Assembly (NCBI GenBank): GCA_001804705.1 | Contig: MHAY01000013.1 | Coordinates: 1-64,000 of the forward strand | Reading direction: 5' to 3' | From: Ignavibacteria bacterium RIFOXYC2_FULL_35_21 | Lineage (GTDB): Bacteria > Bacteroidota > Ignavibacteria > Kapaibacteriales > UBA2268 | DNA: 64,000 bases | Part shown: positions 6,209-16,662 of the stretch, piece by piece | Layout: each line of letters opens with the position of its first letter | Numbering within the stretch: the first letter of the stretch is position 1 | Translations under genes and position numbers: made by a program | Notes under the pieces: model-generated | Told to the model about the DNA's origin: nothing | Databases searched by the model: none | The model's input: only the letters and a program-made list of their open reading frames with translations

Positions 6209-8992
6209 TTAATTTCCAATTACAACAAAGCCGCCCCAGAAATAAGGATGAGGGTATAATGTCTTTATTGACTTCTGAGCTAATTTCAAGGATTCTCTCA
6301 CCGATTTACCCTCTAACCGGTTTTTGTAAAACTGAGTCATCAGTTCCTGTGTGGTCAGGTCATTGACACGCCAGAGGCTCATTATAACAGATTTTGCTCC
6401 TGCAATCATAAATGCTCTCTGCAATCCATAAACACCTTCACCATTCTTTATGTCGCCAAGCCCTGTTTCGCAGGCACTGAGAACCACAAGGTCCGTATGC
6501 GACAGGTCGAGATTCATTACTTCATAAGCAGTTAAAATACCATTATCTTCAATATCAGAAATTTTTTGGTTGATTGTATATTCAGCACCCGTAAAAAGCA
6601 AGCCGGACCTGAGGAGCGGGTCATTAATCGCCTTATCGAGTGCTATACCGAATAAATTATCTTTTTTTGAAGTAACATCTGATAAAAAGTAACCGTGGGT
6701 TGCTATATGGAGAAGTGTAGGAGATTCAACTGATTTCAAATTATTCTTGCTTGAGCTTTCTCCTAAATATTTTTCGGACTTCCAATCATTACTTGTAAGT
6801 TGGTTGTAAACTTTTTCGATTTCAGTAGCAGTACCGGGAAGCTCAGTAATAATAATTTTTTTCAAATCAAAATTTAAAGGTTTTATATCTTTATCATCGG
6901 TTTTTTGCGGAATAGATGAATCAGGCACTTTTTTAAAATCAGGTTCACCAAAAAGCATTGCTGTATGAGACAAGGATGATTCAATAGATTGTTTAATTAA
7001 TTCTGCTGTATTAGACAGTAAATTAATATCATAACTATCTATTATATAAGATTTATCAGGCTTTCGGAGGGTATTGATGTTAATTTTGTTATACACGCCA
7101 TCAGATGACAGATATATTTTCTTTTTAGATTTTACCTTCTGCTCGATTTTTTCCCAGAAATATTTATATGACTCATCATCCTGAATCTGGTGATTAATTG
7201 AGTTCAGATAATTAGAGATATATGAAGTTTCAAGTTCATCACCATAGTCAAGCACGACAATATCGGGATTTGATTTTGTCTCGCTTGTCAACACCAAAGC
7301 CACATAGTATGATTTACCAGGACTCCCCTTACTAAACAAGTTGAACCTGATGATTTCGACAGCGGCTTCATCGGAATTTAATTTCTGTTGAATATCATAC
7401 CAGCTTATGTTTTTTCTTTCATATTCTTTCGCAAAAGTCAATGATTGTTCGGATAACTCTTTTTCAATCTGATTGACGAGAGCCTCTATTGAATCAATGT
7501 TTTTACCTGTTCTTGCTTGTTCTTCCTTCGATAAATTGTATAACTTAATCAATTCATTTTTATATTCTTTCCATAATTCATAATTCTTTATTAAATCAGA
7601 ATTGCCGCTTTCTGCAATCTCTTTTCTGACTTTTAAAGCAGTATTGAGTAGTATTGCTTTTGTAGCTACCTGAAAATCATACATCAGTGAAATAAGAGAC
7701 GGGTTCTCATTTTTTCTCACCAGCACATAATTATTAAACATATCGAATCGAATTTTCAAATTCTCATAGAACCTTGCTTTTTCTATATCGCTGAGGAAAG
7801 GGAAATATATATTAATTAGGTTAAGATTGATTGTCATTGCTTTATTGAAATACTTGTCGGCAAGGTCATTATTTTTCATATCACTCAGTAATCCGGCGAG
7901 ATTGAGCAATGAGTTTGCATACTCAGGATGATTTTCACCATAAAATAGTTCCCTCAGAATTACAACCTGCGAAAGATATTTGTAGGATTCGTCATACTTG
8001 CTTTGTATCCAGTTAATCAGACCAAGCATATTCAGGCAGGATGCGTAAATCGAACTCGTTTTGCCGAATTGCTGTTCGATTGGAATTTTCGCCCTGTTAA
8101 GCAAATCACTTGCTTCACTATAATTTTTTAATGACCATTGTACAAGAGCGAGGTCATAAAGCGATGCTGCATAATCAGGACTCTTCTCGAGCTGTGTGCT
8201 TCTAATATCTTTCAATAGTGAATCTGCAAAAGCCTTTTTGCCCTGAGCCAGGCTAATCATAGCCAATTGGAGGCTTGTTGATTGTGTGTAATGATTTTCA
8301 TCTCCGAGTTTGTTTTTATAAATTTTAAGAGCCTGCTCAAAATTCTTTTCTGCCCGGTTGTTATTACCAAGTGCTTTGTAAACCAAACCAAGATTGAATA
8401 GTGAATTTGCATACGATTCATCATTAACGCCAAGATGTTTTTTCTTAATATCGAGAGCCTGATGGTAAAGATTTTCCGATTCAGAATATTTACCCTGTGT
8501 CTGCAACGTTTTTGCAAGATTATGCAAAACATTTGAATAAAGTATTTCATCGGAGCCTTTAAATTCTATGGCTATATATTTTGCCTCCTGCAAGAGCTGT
8601 TCAGCTTCGACATACCTTCCGAGATACTGGTAGCAGGCACTGAGATTGTTCATTGTAAGGACATAACTCGGAGTGTTCATCTCCAATATGCTCGATTTAA
8701 TATTTTTCTCTGTAAGGAAATATTCTACGGCTTTGTCGTACTTGCCCCATACATAATAAATTTGGCCTATTTTGCCAAGTGTTACGGCGTGTTTGAATTT
8801 TGAACCTCTTTTCTCATCAACGGCAATTTTTAATGCCTTTTCGGCTTTATTAAGGGATTCATTAAATTTCTTTTCTATCAAATCACTTTGTGATTGCTCA
8901 ATCAACACATTCCACGATTGAGCATTAATTGTGAATAATGAACAATGAGCAGTTAATAATATCAACAATATTTTAATTGTGTTTTTTATCAT
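6209..8992 (-). CDS. exported TPR-CHAT domain protein (caspase-like)
   Basis: 927 residues. A signal peptide (IKILLILLTAHCSLFTINAQ) is followed by about ten tetratricopeptide repeats (about 28-400, e.g. YYVWGKYDKAVEYF, QTQGKYSESENLYHQALD). A helical linker leads to a C-terminal CHAT domain (about 620-927). The caspase-like dyad is visible as His766 in HIATHGYF and Cys841 in LSACETGLG, followed by the usual GEGVYGLQRAFMIAGAKSVI and SLWRVND. CHAT domains are caspase/separase-related cysteine proteases, often activated by a TPR or partner sensor. Here the signal peptide puts the protein in the periplasm or envelope. It lies downstream of the double-OmpA gene on the same strand. The substrate is unknown, and proteolysis itself is inference. 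Confidence 0.88.
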   Translation of the reverse strand: MIKNTIKILLILLTAHCSLFTINAQSWNVLIEQSQSDLIEKKFNESLNKAEKALKIAVDEKRGSKFKHAVTLGKIGQIYYVWGKYDKAVEYFLTEKNIKSSILEMNTPSYVLTMNNLSACYQYLGRYVEAEQLLQEAKYIAIEFKGSDEILYSNVLHNLAKTLQTQGKYSESENLYHQALDIKKKHLGVNDESYANSLFNLGLVYKALGNNNRAEKNFEQALKIYKNKLGDENHYTQSTSLQLAMISLAQGKKAFADSLLKDIRSTQLEKSPDYAASLYDLALVQWSLKNYSEASDLLNRAKIPIEQQFGKTSSIYASCLNMLGLINWIQSKYDESYKYLSQVVILRELFYGENHPEYANSLLNLAGLLSDMKNNDLADKYFNKAMTINLNLINIYFPFLSDIEKARFYENLKIRFDMFNNYVLVRKNENPSLISLMYDFQVATKAILLNTALKVRKEIAESGNSDLIKNYELWKEYKNELIKLYNLSKEEQARTGKNIDSIEALVNQIEKELSEQSLTFAKEYERKNISWYDIQQKLNSDEAAVEIIRFNLFSKGSPGKSYYVALVLTSETKSNPDIVVLDYGDELETSYISNYLNSINHQIQDDESYKYFWEKIEQKVKSKKKIYLSSDGVYNKININTLRKPDKSYIIDSYDINLLSNTAELIKQSIESSLSHTAMLFGEPDFKKVPDSSIPQKTDDKDIKPLNFDLKKIIITELPGTATEIEKVYNQLTSNDWKSEKYLGESSSKNNLKSVESPTLLHIATHGYFLSDVTSKKDNLFGIALDKAINDPLLRSGLLFTGAEYTINQKISDIEDNGILTAYEVMNLDLSHTDLVVLSACETGLGDIKNGEGVYGLQRAFMIAGAKSVIMSLWRVNDLTTQELMTQFYKNRLEGKSVRESLKLAQKSIKTLYPHPYFWGGFVVIGN

Positions 8993-9039
8993 TTTATTTC
9001 ATTTAAGTTATCCGAATTTCCAATAAAAATATATCCGAA

Positions 9040-9075
9040 ATTCGTAATTAATAATTCGTAATTCGTAATTAAAAA
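9040..9075. repeat. AT-rich TAATTCGTAATT repeat
   Basis: Three to four overlapping copies of ATTCGTAATT lie just downstream of the stop of the double-OmpA gene, the same family and position as at 105, 25906 and 26341. Confidence 0.6.
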
Positions 9076-9079
9076 TGGT

Positions 9080-11164
9080 TTACCATTTTATAGGTGTTTC
9101 CACTTCCACATCAACAGTTCTGCTATAGAACCTGCCTTCGGGCAGTTTATTATCGAACATATCTTCAGTTTCTCCAATTCCCCTAACGAAGGCTTTTTTA
9201 TCTCCTATTAATTCCGAAAGATTTTTTGCCCTATCCTCCGACAACTTTCTGTTATATTCTTCATCACCAAAAGCATCGGTATATCCTGTAATCAGCACAC
9301 GTGAATTACTTTCAATCCTGTTTTTTATAAAATCGGCTATCCTGATATTCTGCGAAGAAAATTCTGCTGAATTATAATCGAATAATATCAGGCTGTAATG
9401 GTCAATCTTTTTATCTCCGAGACGGTTTTCACGCTTTTTCTTTATTGTCAAATGCTCGACCGGAAAGTTTTTCTGCTCAGTCTGATAATTACTACCTTTA
9501 ATATTTGCAATTTCTAAATTGTAATTAATCGGTTCAGTTGATAAAGCATCAATGAACCACCTCAGATTCCAATCCAGAACTTTAGGAATAGAACTCTGTC
9601 CCAGGAAATTTGTTATTTCTTTACTATCCTGATTAATACTCAATTTCCAGGATTCAATTTCATTTAAGGAAAAAACTTCAGGATAAAATCTTATGCTTTG
9701 CGGAGAGGCTTTGAGCAAAGTATCCTCGACTATAACCGGTTCAAGAATTTCCCAGTTGTTAGATGTAATCTCGACTCTCCTGTTTTCTACGATTCCATCT
9801 TCTCGAGTCTTATTTGAAAAATTATTTGGCAAATTTTGATATTTCATTTCAATGCGCGATGGATTTATGTTCCATACATTTTTGAAATAATCAGCAATTG
9901 CTTCTGCTCTTTGTTTAGATAATGCTTTATTTCCTTTTTCTTTGCCAATATCAGAATTGCATCCCATAATTGTAATTCTTGCATTAGGATAATTAGACAA
10001 TCTCATTCCGATTATATTCAAAATATTATAATATAAATCAAGTGTAGAGCCTTGGTATAATTTTGGTTTTGTTAAATTTTTTATTTCTTCTTTAGAATGT
10101 AATCTATACCTTTTAGGAATCTGTGCAGAATTATCATCGAAGAAAATGTAATTCAGCAAAGGTGTCATATTTGTTGACATGAATTCTTCGATTTGCAGAT
10201 ATAATTCAGGATTTTCCTCTTTATCGGTTACACCGACTGCCCTTACCTGTGCTGTGATGCCTGCATCAATTGATTCTTTCTCTTTATCATTAATTTCAAA
10301 TGTACCGTATATTAAATCATACGAATCCCCGATTGCTTCAAGTGCCTGCTCATAAGCCAAAATTTCCTGAATGTTTTCTTCAGGAATAATCGTTGTATCA
10401 ATATATGGCACGGTGCTGTAAGCAAACGATAATCCTGCCCTGATTGAATGAGCACTCCATTTATAATTTTTTACAATCGGAGAAAAGCTATAATAACCTT
10501 TAATTTCGGGAATAAGAAAAAATGTTCTCTTAGAATTCAGCGGCAGGTCGTAACTTAATCCGATACCAATGCCTACCTGAATCGGCACATAGTCGGGAAT
10601 CTCACGTTGAAACTCGTGACGTATCCTGCTTTTTGAGTCTTGCCCGTTAGAATCCATGAATGTTCCCACATCAGTTGGTTTCGTAATTTCTTCTCTCTGA
10701 TAAAAATCTTTTTTTAACATATATCCTAAATTAACATTTGCATTAAGTTTGAATTTTTGTGTTATTGATAATGAAAAACCGGGTTGAATTTCTATTTGGG
10801 AAAGACTGGCATCAAGTATATAAGAAAATTCTCCCGGGGTAGATATACCGCTTACCATTATGTCAACAGGTTCAGTACTTGTCAGTTTTGCACTTATTTC
10901 AGAATATCCTGCTTTGAGATTTACGTCGAGGTAATCAAGAAGATATATGCCATACCCAAGTCCAGGAGAAAAACCTGAGCCGAATCCTTTTTCAAACTTG
11001 GGACAGCAATTCGGAATACCCGGCAGATTGCCAAAATCAGCAAGGTGAATGTTATAGTTATAATTACCAAAGACACTGAATCGGGAATCCATATTTCCCG
11101 ATTGGGCAAATGAGTTTTTTTGTAAAAGAAACAATATTAATATTAAAAAGTAAAAATTTCGCAT
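9080..11164 (-). CDS. outer-membrane protein with two OmpA-like domains (copy 1)
   Basis: 694 residues. A signal peptide (RNFYFLILILFLLQKNSFAQ) is followed by a beta-barrel-like region of about 230 residues opening with FGNYNYNIHLADF and the motif PNCCPKF. A first OmpA-like peptidoglycan-binding domain lies at about 335-470 (MGCNSDIGKEKGNKALSKQR, VENRRVEI). A second, C-terminal one (about 600-694) reads ITGYTDAFGDEEYNRKLSED and ends EGRFYSRTVDVEVETPIKW. It is a clear paralogue of the protein at 45756-47765. It follows the 1.8-kilo-residue T9SS protein by 17 bp, so the two are probably co-expressed. Likely role: anchoring the envelope or a surface structure to peptidoglycan; the exact job is unknown. 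Confidence 0.85.
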   Translation of the reverse strand: MRNFYFLILILFLLQKNSFAQSGNMDSRFSVFGNYNYNIHLADFGNLPGIPNCCPKFEKGFGSGFSPGLGYGIYLLDYLDVNLKAGYSEISAKLTSTEPVDIMVSGISTPGEFSYILDASLSQIEIQPGFSLSITQKFKLNANVNLGYMLKKDFYQREEITKPTDVGTFMDSNGQDSKSRIRHEFQREIPDYVPIQVGIGIGLSYDLPLNSKRTFFLIPEIKGYYSFSPIVKNYKWSAHSIRAGLSFAYSTVPYIDTTIIPEENIQEILAYEQALEAIGDSYDLIYGTFEINDKEKESIDAGITAQVRAVGVTDKEENPELYLQIEEFMSTNMTPLLNYIFFDDNSAQIPKRYRLHSKEEIKNLTKPKLYQGSTLDLYYNILNIIGMRLSNYPNARITIMGCNSDIGKEKGNKALSKQRAEAIADYFKNVWNINPSRIEMKYQNLPNNFSNKTREDGIVENRRVEITSNNWEILEPVIVEDTLLKASPQSIRFYPEVFSLNEIESWKLSINQDSKEITNFLGQSSIPKVLDWNLRWFIDALSTEPINYNLEIANIKGSNYQTEQKNFPVEHLTIKKKRENRLGDKKIDHYSLILFDYNSAEFSSQNIRIADFIKNRIESNSRVLITGYTDAFGDEEYNRKLSEDRAKNLSELIGDKKAFVRGIGETEDMFDNKLPEGRFYSRTVDVEVETPIKW

Positions 11165-11181
11165 TAAAATTCCAATTTCTG

Positions 11182-14100
11182 CTATTTTACAACTTCAACC
11201 TTCATTGCTTTACATCCGGTCTGTGTTTGAAGTATGATAAAATAGGTGCCGGATGGTAAATTATCCGTTGAAATTGTACTTGAAAATCTACCGGTATTAT
11301 GTAATCCGTCATAAATTGTCGTAACTTTTTCTCCGAATGTGTTTATTAAATAAAGTTTTGTATTTCCTTTTTCTATTAATTCATAAATCAAATCGAAAGA
11401 TTCTGAAGATGGATTCGGCGATGCAACCACAAGGCTCAACTGCCCTTCGGTACTAATCAATCTCGGATAACCGCCCTGCATACATACTCCTTTTAATCGG
11501 AACCTTCCAATAATATCATCAATTTTGACTTTTCCTCCAATACCTGTAATGTTAGTCAATTTCAGAACTGTTGATGTATCATTCCCAAGATGAGCCCTGA
11601 AATGTATATCATCAAGGAAATTTCCGCTCTCAGGAATAATAGTCTGAATCTGTATTGTTCGGATATTGCCGGTGTCAATAGTACCTTGTGCCGTTTCGTC
11701 AATCGGTTCAAGCAGTGTTGCATTAAAACTGAAATTTGCACGTAATCCGGTTATTCCGGCACGTATCAAATTGTCAGGTTTCATCAGGTAGAGTTCGATA
11801 TGTATTGTATCGCCGGGTTTAGCTTCCAATATGGTATCACCCTGCATGCTGAATTGAATTTCGGATGATGGTTTTTGAAATACCGAATCAGCGTTGAATG
11901 GCTGGGACATATCTGATGTACAGCCGTTTCTGTCGGTAACATTTACCTTGTACAATCCGCTTGAATCAACAAGCTGATATGCCTGTCCGGTTTCACCCTG
12001 TAATATTTCATCGTTGTGATACCATTGATTGTCGCTCAAAGAACTGGATATCAGGAAGTTCCCGCTAAGAATAATTGATGGAGTTGCAGGTAAAGGATTT
12101 ATTGTTGTTTGATTTTCAAGCGAATCTGTTATTTGTGATTGTGTGTTTGTCTGTACTAGTTTTAATGAACCTGTACCCGGATTACCCCATAAAACAGCGA
12201 CAGAGCTTTGGGTATTATCACCCTGAATGTTACCGCCAACCACATTCCATTCTCTTTGAAGCTCGGGATTATTCGATGAATTATAATTCTCGATTCGGTT
12301 CTCACAAACTAATGTCGAACCGGAAATATATGGTTCAGAAGCTTCATAAATGGTAACATCTATCACAGTAGAATCGGTGCAATTTGTCAATGTATCAACC
12401 TGTGTAACCTGAATTATACCATTACCGCTATCGCCCCAGGTAACTAATATAGTATCCACTTCTTTATCACCGTTAATTGTTCCCCCCGTCAACTCCCAAT
12501 GGCTTTTCATATTTGTTGGGGATGATGTTGTATAAATTTCATCGGTATTTGAAACAACGGCATTATCTCCAAGAATATGAGAATTTGGCAATGAGTGAAT
12601 AATTACCTCCTGTTCAGTTGAATCAAGATAACCTACTTTTGAATTAGTCTGTACAAGCTTGATTGTACCTTTATCAATTCCATCCCATTTTACATTTATT
12701 ATGTGATTTGTATCGATACCTTCAATAATTCCACCCGTAACATACCATTTGTTTTGAAGCTGATATTCGATTTCAGCCGAATATTCTTCAATGCTATTTT
12801 CACATACCTCAAAGTTGCCTCTGATACTGGGTTTTGGTACGTTCGATACCTCGACATCAATTACTTTAATATTATAACATTTTGTTTGCTTATGTTGCTG
12901 GAAAAGTCGGATTGTATCCCATCCTATGCCTGTCCATAGAACTTCAATTTCAGGTGCAATGCTGTCACCAAGTATTTCACCACCGGTTACTCTCCATAAA
13001 TTGTCGTAATCGGGAGATGTTGTGTATTTAGTTTTCAGGTTGACTGCTGCTACTTTTGGCCCGGTAATTTCCGGGGATGGAAGTTCATTAATGGTTATGG
13101 TTTTTATTAATGAATCTATGAAACCTTTAGACATAATTCTTTGTACAAGCTTTAATTTCCCTTCTCCGGCATGGTTCCATTTAACATCAACAATATTTCC
13201 ATCATCGGCTCCAACCACCTCACCTCCCTGCACAGTCCATTTATTTGATATATTTGGATTGGATGTTGTAGTATATTGTGAAGTAGTCTTTTCACAGACT
13301 GAAGTATCACCTACAAAATTAGGAGTTGGAAATTCACTTATATTGACACTTTTTGATGCAGTATCCATACAAAGTGAGCTTGTGTCTCTTTGTGTAAGTT
13401 TAATTTTGCCTATACCTTCGGGTCCCCAATTTACCATAATAGAACTACCTATTGATGTCCCTTTAATAGTACCTCCTGTAACTTCCCAATTAAAAGACAT
13501 ACCTTCAGGATTTTTAGCCATAAAAATATCTGTACAATTAACACAAGCATTATTTGCACCTAAAATATTAACCTTGGGTAGCGGATTAATATCAACATCA
13601 TGAATTACCGAATCTTCAAGGGTTGTGATTTTGTTGCGCTGATGAAGTTCAATCATTCCTGTTCCAATATCAGCCCATAAAACTTCGATTATACTCTCGT
13701 CATTACTTCCAAATATAGCACCTCCAATAACTTCCCATTCAAGTTCAAGGTCCGGATTTGATGATGTAGAATAAACTTCCCTGTTTTTTTCACACACCGA
13801 AAAAGAACCGGTTATTGATGGTTTTGGAAGCTCACTAATGGTTACTTCCAATGATGAAGTGTCATTACAGCCTGTTGTTGCTATCGTTTCCAGTACTTTT
13901 ACATTACCAATGCTTTCTTGATTTGTCCAGGTTACTTCGGCAATATTTGTATTCAATGGGCCATCAATTGTCCCGCCAGAAACAAACCACTGGTAATTGT
14001 TCCCATCCACATATTGAGTCATATACATTTCTTTACTGCCGGTTCCGACCGATTTGTTTCCGATTAGGTTAGGCTGGGGTACAGGTTTAATATCTATATC

Positions 14101-16542
14101 CTTCTCGGTTGAATCAATACAACCTGTAATCGAATTTCTAAGAATAATCTTCAGGCTTCCCGTACCGGCAACATCCCACAGTACATCAATACTGCCGCCA
14201 TTATTAGCACCTTGTATAGTGCCCCCGGCACAAAACCATGTGGGTTCAATATTAGCAGATAGAGTGAAATAATAATTTTCGATTGAGCCTTCGCAGGCCT
14301 GGAACAATCCAATTATTGATGGTATTTGCGGAAGAGGATTTATTATGTAATTTTTTTGAGTTGAATCTTTACAGCCTTCTTCAATAGTAGTTTGAATCAG
14401 TTTTATTGTTCCCCCGCCTGCACCATCCCACAAAACATCGAGAACAGAATCTGTCAACGAACCCACGGGGTTTCCCCCTGTAACATACCACCGGCAATTT
14501 ACACCTGAAGTCTGCAATGCCCGAAAGTGAGCTACGCTCCCCTGGCAAAATTCGTTAGCTTCATCAATTATGCTAACAACAGGAAGTGGAACTATTAGTA
14601 TTGTTTTAACAGCAGAATCTTTGCACCCTGTTGAATTAATTGTTTCAATCAACACTAATCTGCCTGTCCCGCCTTGTCCCCATATCACATCAACCGATGT
14701 ACCTGATGCAGCTCCGTTGATTGAACCGCCGTATGCAATCCAGTAATAACTCAACGAAGTCTTGATTGATGAAGGTGGAATTGTGTATGTTTCGATGCTT
14801 GATTGGCAAACTGTATCCTTACCCGAAATCATGGGTGTAGGCAATCCATTGATTGTTACATTCATTGCTGCCGAATCTTTACATCCGCCTTTATTTGTCA
14901 AAACAAGTTTCAGTATGCCTGTTCCTTCATCTTTCCATTTAACTTCAACTTCAGGTTTAAAATCAGCATCAATGATTTCACCATTTGTAGCAGACCATTT
15001 GAAAGTAAAATCGTCATCATTACCTGTGGAACAGGTATAATGTTCAATATTATTTGAACAGGTACTTTTATTACCTTCTATATCAACTTTTGGCAACGGA
15101 TTCACAGTAATAGTGCTTCCATATGGCTGTCCGACAATCATTGGAACAGTAGATATGATTCGGATTTTATAATTATTTCCTTCACTGGCGTTTGCCGGGA
15201 TGAAAGCATTAATCGTTCCGCCATTAGCACCCGAAATTTGCCCGATAAAATACGTATTAAAAAAGTTACCCTGTGAATTTGAAAGTTCGGCATAAAAAAT
15301 ATTTGAAGAACCGAAAGAACCTGTAACAGAAAAATTTATTTGAATTGCATCGCCGGGACACAATGAGGTACTCGAAATTGAATTTATTGTTACAGACATC
15401 GGTGTTCCATTTACTTCATAAGCACCCATATCGGTTTGCCCGTTACGCTGGTACATCCTCTGGTCGTATGCAGGCCCATCCGAACTTTTTGCTGCATTGA
15501 TTGCAGGACTTGTATTATCGAGAGAATGAGTCATTGTAGGGCCACCGTTGTCATTTAAACTATTAATCTTTGGATTAGTATTTTCTAAATTATTCGAACC
15601 AATGATAGTAGCACCAAGTTTTTTTTCTATTAAGCTATAATTCATATTCACAGTGCCTGAAATATCAGTCCCCATTGCTGCGGCATTATTCCCGGCTATT
15701 ATAGAATTTTTTATATTAACATTCAGAATACCTGTCGGACAAAATATTCCACCTCCCGTTAAATTTGCCTGGTTATTACATATAGTAGAATTGACAAGGT
15801 TGAAAGTACCTGTAAAATCAGCAGCAAAACAAATTCCTCCTCCGTTTGAACTTGCCTCGTTACCGCTTATAGTTGAATTAATAATCGTTCTGCTTCCCGA
15901 AGAACCTAAATATAAACCTCCTCCCGATGAACTGGAAGTATTATCATAAATACTGCTGCAGGAAATATATAAATATCCAATTGAATATATTGCAGCGCCA
16001 TTAGTTGTTCCGCAGGAATTATCGGAAAAAGTGCAATTAACTATCGTTGTCGATGCCGCATTTGCTGAATAAATTCCTCCTCCACCTTTTCCCGCATAAC
16101 TTTTCACCACATTACATTGGGCAAGTGTTAAATTCGCATTAAAATTATAAATTCCTCCTCCGAAATTGCTTGCATTAACTCTTCCTTCAGTAATTGTTAA
16201 ACCAAAAATACTTACCTCGGCATAGTTGTATAAGTATAATACCCTTACTACCGAATTACCGCTTATTGTGAGATTGTTAGCTCCAGGACCTGTTATAGTC
16301 AACTTTTTATTGATAATTAACATACTGGATAGTTTGATTGTGCCGGTCACGGCAAAATTAATCTGGTCGCCTGCAACCGCATCGCTGATTGCCTGGCGTA
16401 ATGAGCCTGCACCTGAGTTACTGAGGTTTACTACCGTGATTGTCCTTGAGAAACAAAAATTGCTAATAATTGCAAAACATAATATTTGCAATAAAAAGAA
16501 CTTTATTTTATGTACCTTCAACAAAGTAAATATATTAATCAT
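11182..16542 (-). CDS. giant T9SS-secreted protein: right-handed beta-helix plus tandem Ig-like repeats
   Basis: About 1786 residues from the ATG at 16542; an in-frame TTG at 16584 would add 14 residues ahead of the signal peptide. After the signal peptide comes a right-handed beta-helix of the polymorphic-outer-membrane or choice-of-anchor-Q type, to about residue 375, ending SPAINAA...TDMGAYEV. About 12-13 tandem Ig/PKD-like repeats of roughly 85-90 residues follow, each starting P-x-P-x-I-x-G and containing VCE, a WxVxGG strand and WGxxGxGxIKLVQ. A cohesin-like segment precedes the type IX sorting domain (NPSSESFDLIYEL to GTYFIILQTQ). It is presumably a surface or extracellular adhesin-like protein. 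The repeat array explains the many spurious frames on the opposite strand. Confidence 0.85.
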   Translation of the reverse strand: MINIFTLLKVHKIKFFLLQILCFAIISNFCFSRTITVVNLSNSGAGSLRQAISDAVAGDQINFAVTGTIKLSSMLIINKKLTITGPGANNLTISGNSVVRVLYLYNYAEVSIFGLTITEGRVNASNFGGGIYNFNANLTLAQCNVVKSYAGKGGGGIYSANAASTTIVNCTFSDNSCGTTNGAAIYSIGYLYISCSSIYDNTSSSSGGGLYLGSSGSRTIINSTISGNEASSNGGGICFAADFTGTFNLVNSTICNNQANLTGGGIFCPTGILNVNIKNSIIAGNNAAAMGTDISGTVNMNYSLIEKKLGATIIGSNNLENTNPKINSLNDNGGPTMTHSLDNTSPAINAAKSSDGPAYDQRMYQRNGQTDMGAYEVNGTPMSVTINSISSTSLCPGDAIQINFSVTGSFGSSNIFYAELSNSQGNFFNTYFIGQISGANGGTINAFIPANASEGNNYKIRIISTVPMIVGQPYGSTITVNPLPKVDIEGNKSTCSNNIEHYTCSTGNDDDFTFKWSATNGEIIDADFKPEVEVKWKDEGTGILKLVLTNKGGCKDSAAMNVTINGLPTPMISGKDTVCQSSIETYTIPPSSIKTSLSYYWIAYGGSINGAASGTSVDVIWGQGGTGRLVLIETINSTGCKDSAVKTILIVPLPVVSIIDEANEFCQGSVAHFRALQTSGVNCRWYVTGGNPVGSLTDSVLDVLWDGAGGGTIKLIQTTIEEGCKDSTQKNYIINPLPQIPSIIGLFQACEGSIENYYFTLSANIEPTWFCAGGTIQGANNGGSIDVLWDVAGTGSLKIILRNSITGCIDSTEKDIDIKPVPQPNLIGNKSVGTGSKEMYMTQYVDGNNYQWFVSGGTIDGPLNTNIAEVTWTNQESIGNVKVLETIATTGCNDTSSLEVTISELPKPSITGSFSVCEKNREVYSTSSNPDLELEWEVIGGAIFGSNDESIIEVLWADIGTGMIELHQRNKITTLEDSVIHDVDINPLPKVNILGANNACVNCTDIFMAKNPEGMSFNWEVTGGTIKGTSIGSSIMVNWGPEGIGKIKLTQRDTSSLCMDTASKSVNISEFPTPNFVGDTSVCEKTTSQYTTTSNPNISNKWTVQGGEVVGADDGNIVDVKWNHAGEGKLKLVQRIMSKGFIDSLIKTITINELPSPEITGPKVAAVNLKTKYTTSPDYDNLWRVTGGEILGDSIAPEIEVLWTGIGWDTIRLFQQHKQTKCYNIKVIDVEVSNVPKPSIRGNFEVCENSIEEYSAEIEYQLQNKWYVTGGIIEGIDTNHIINVKWDGIDKGTIKLVQTNSKVGYLDSTEQEVIIHSLPNSHILGDNAVVSNTDEIYTTSSPTNMKSHWELTGGTINGDKEVDTILVTWGDSGNGIIQVTQVDTLTNCTDSTVIDVTIYEASEPYISGSTLVCENRIENYNSSNNPELQREWNVVGGNIQGDNTQSSVAVLWGNPGTGSLKLVQTNTQSQITDSLENQTTINPLPATPSIILSGNFLISSSLSDNQWYHNDEILQGETGQAYQLVDSSGLYKVNVTDRNGCTSDMSQPFNADSVFQKPSSEIQFSMQGDTILEAKPGDTIHIELYLMKPDNLIRAGITGLRANFSFNATLLEPIDETAQGTIDTGNIRTIQIQTIIPESGNFLDDIHFRAHLGNDTSTVLKLTNITGIGGKVKIDDIIGRFRLKGVCMQGGYPRLISTEGQLSLVVASPNPSSESFDLIYELIEKGNTKLYLINTFGEKVTTIYDGLHNTGRFSSTISTDNLPSGTYFIILQTQTGCKAMKVEVVK

Positions 16543-16662
16543 TACAATCCATAGCAATTGTAAGAAATCAAATATAATTAACAATTATTAAAGTTAAATC
16601 AAAATTTTCAGATAAGCAAGTGTAAAATTTAGTATTTGATTTGAATAAATAAGAATGATTGC

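Noticed and set aside
13022..13603. 193-residue plus-strand frame opposite the giant Ig-repeat protein
   Set aside because: Low-complexity shadow of the repeat protein on the other strand; no RBS or family features.
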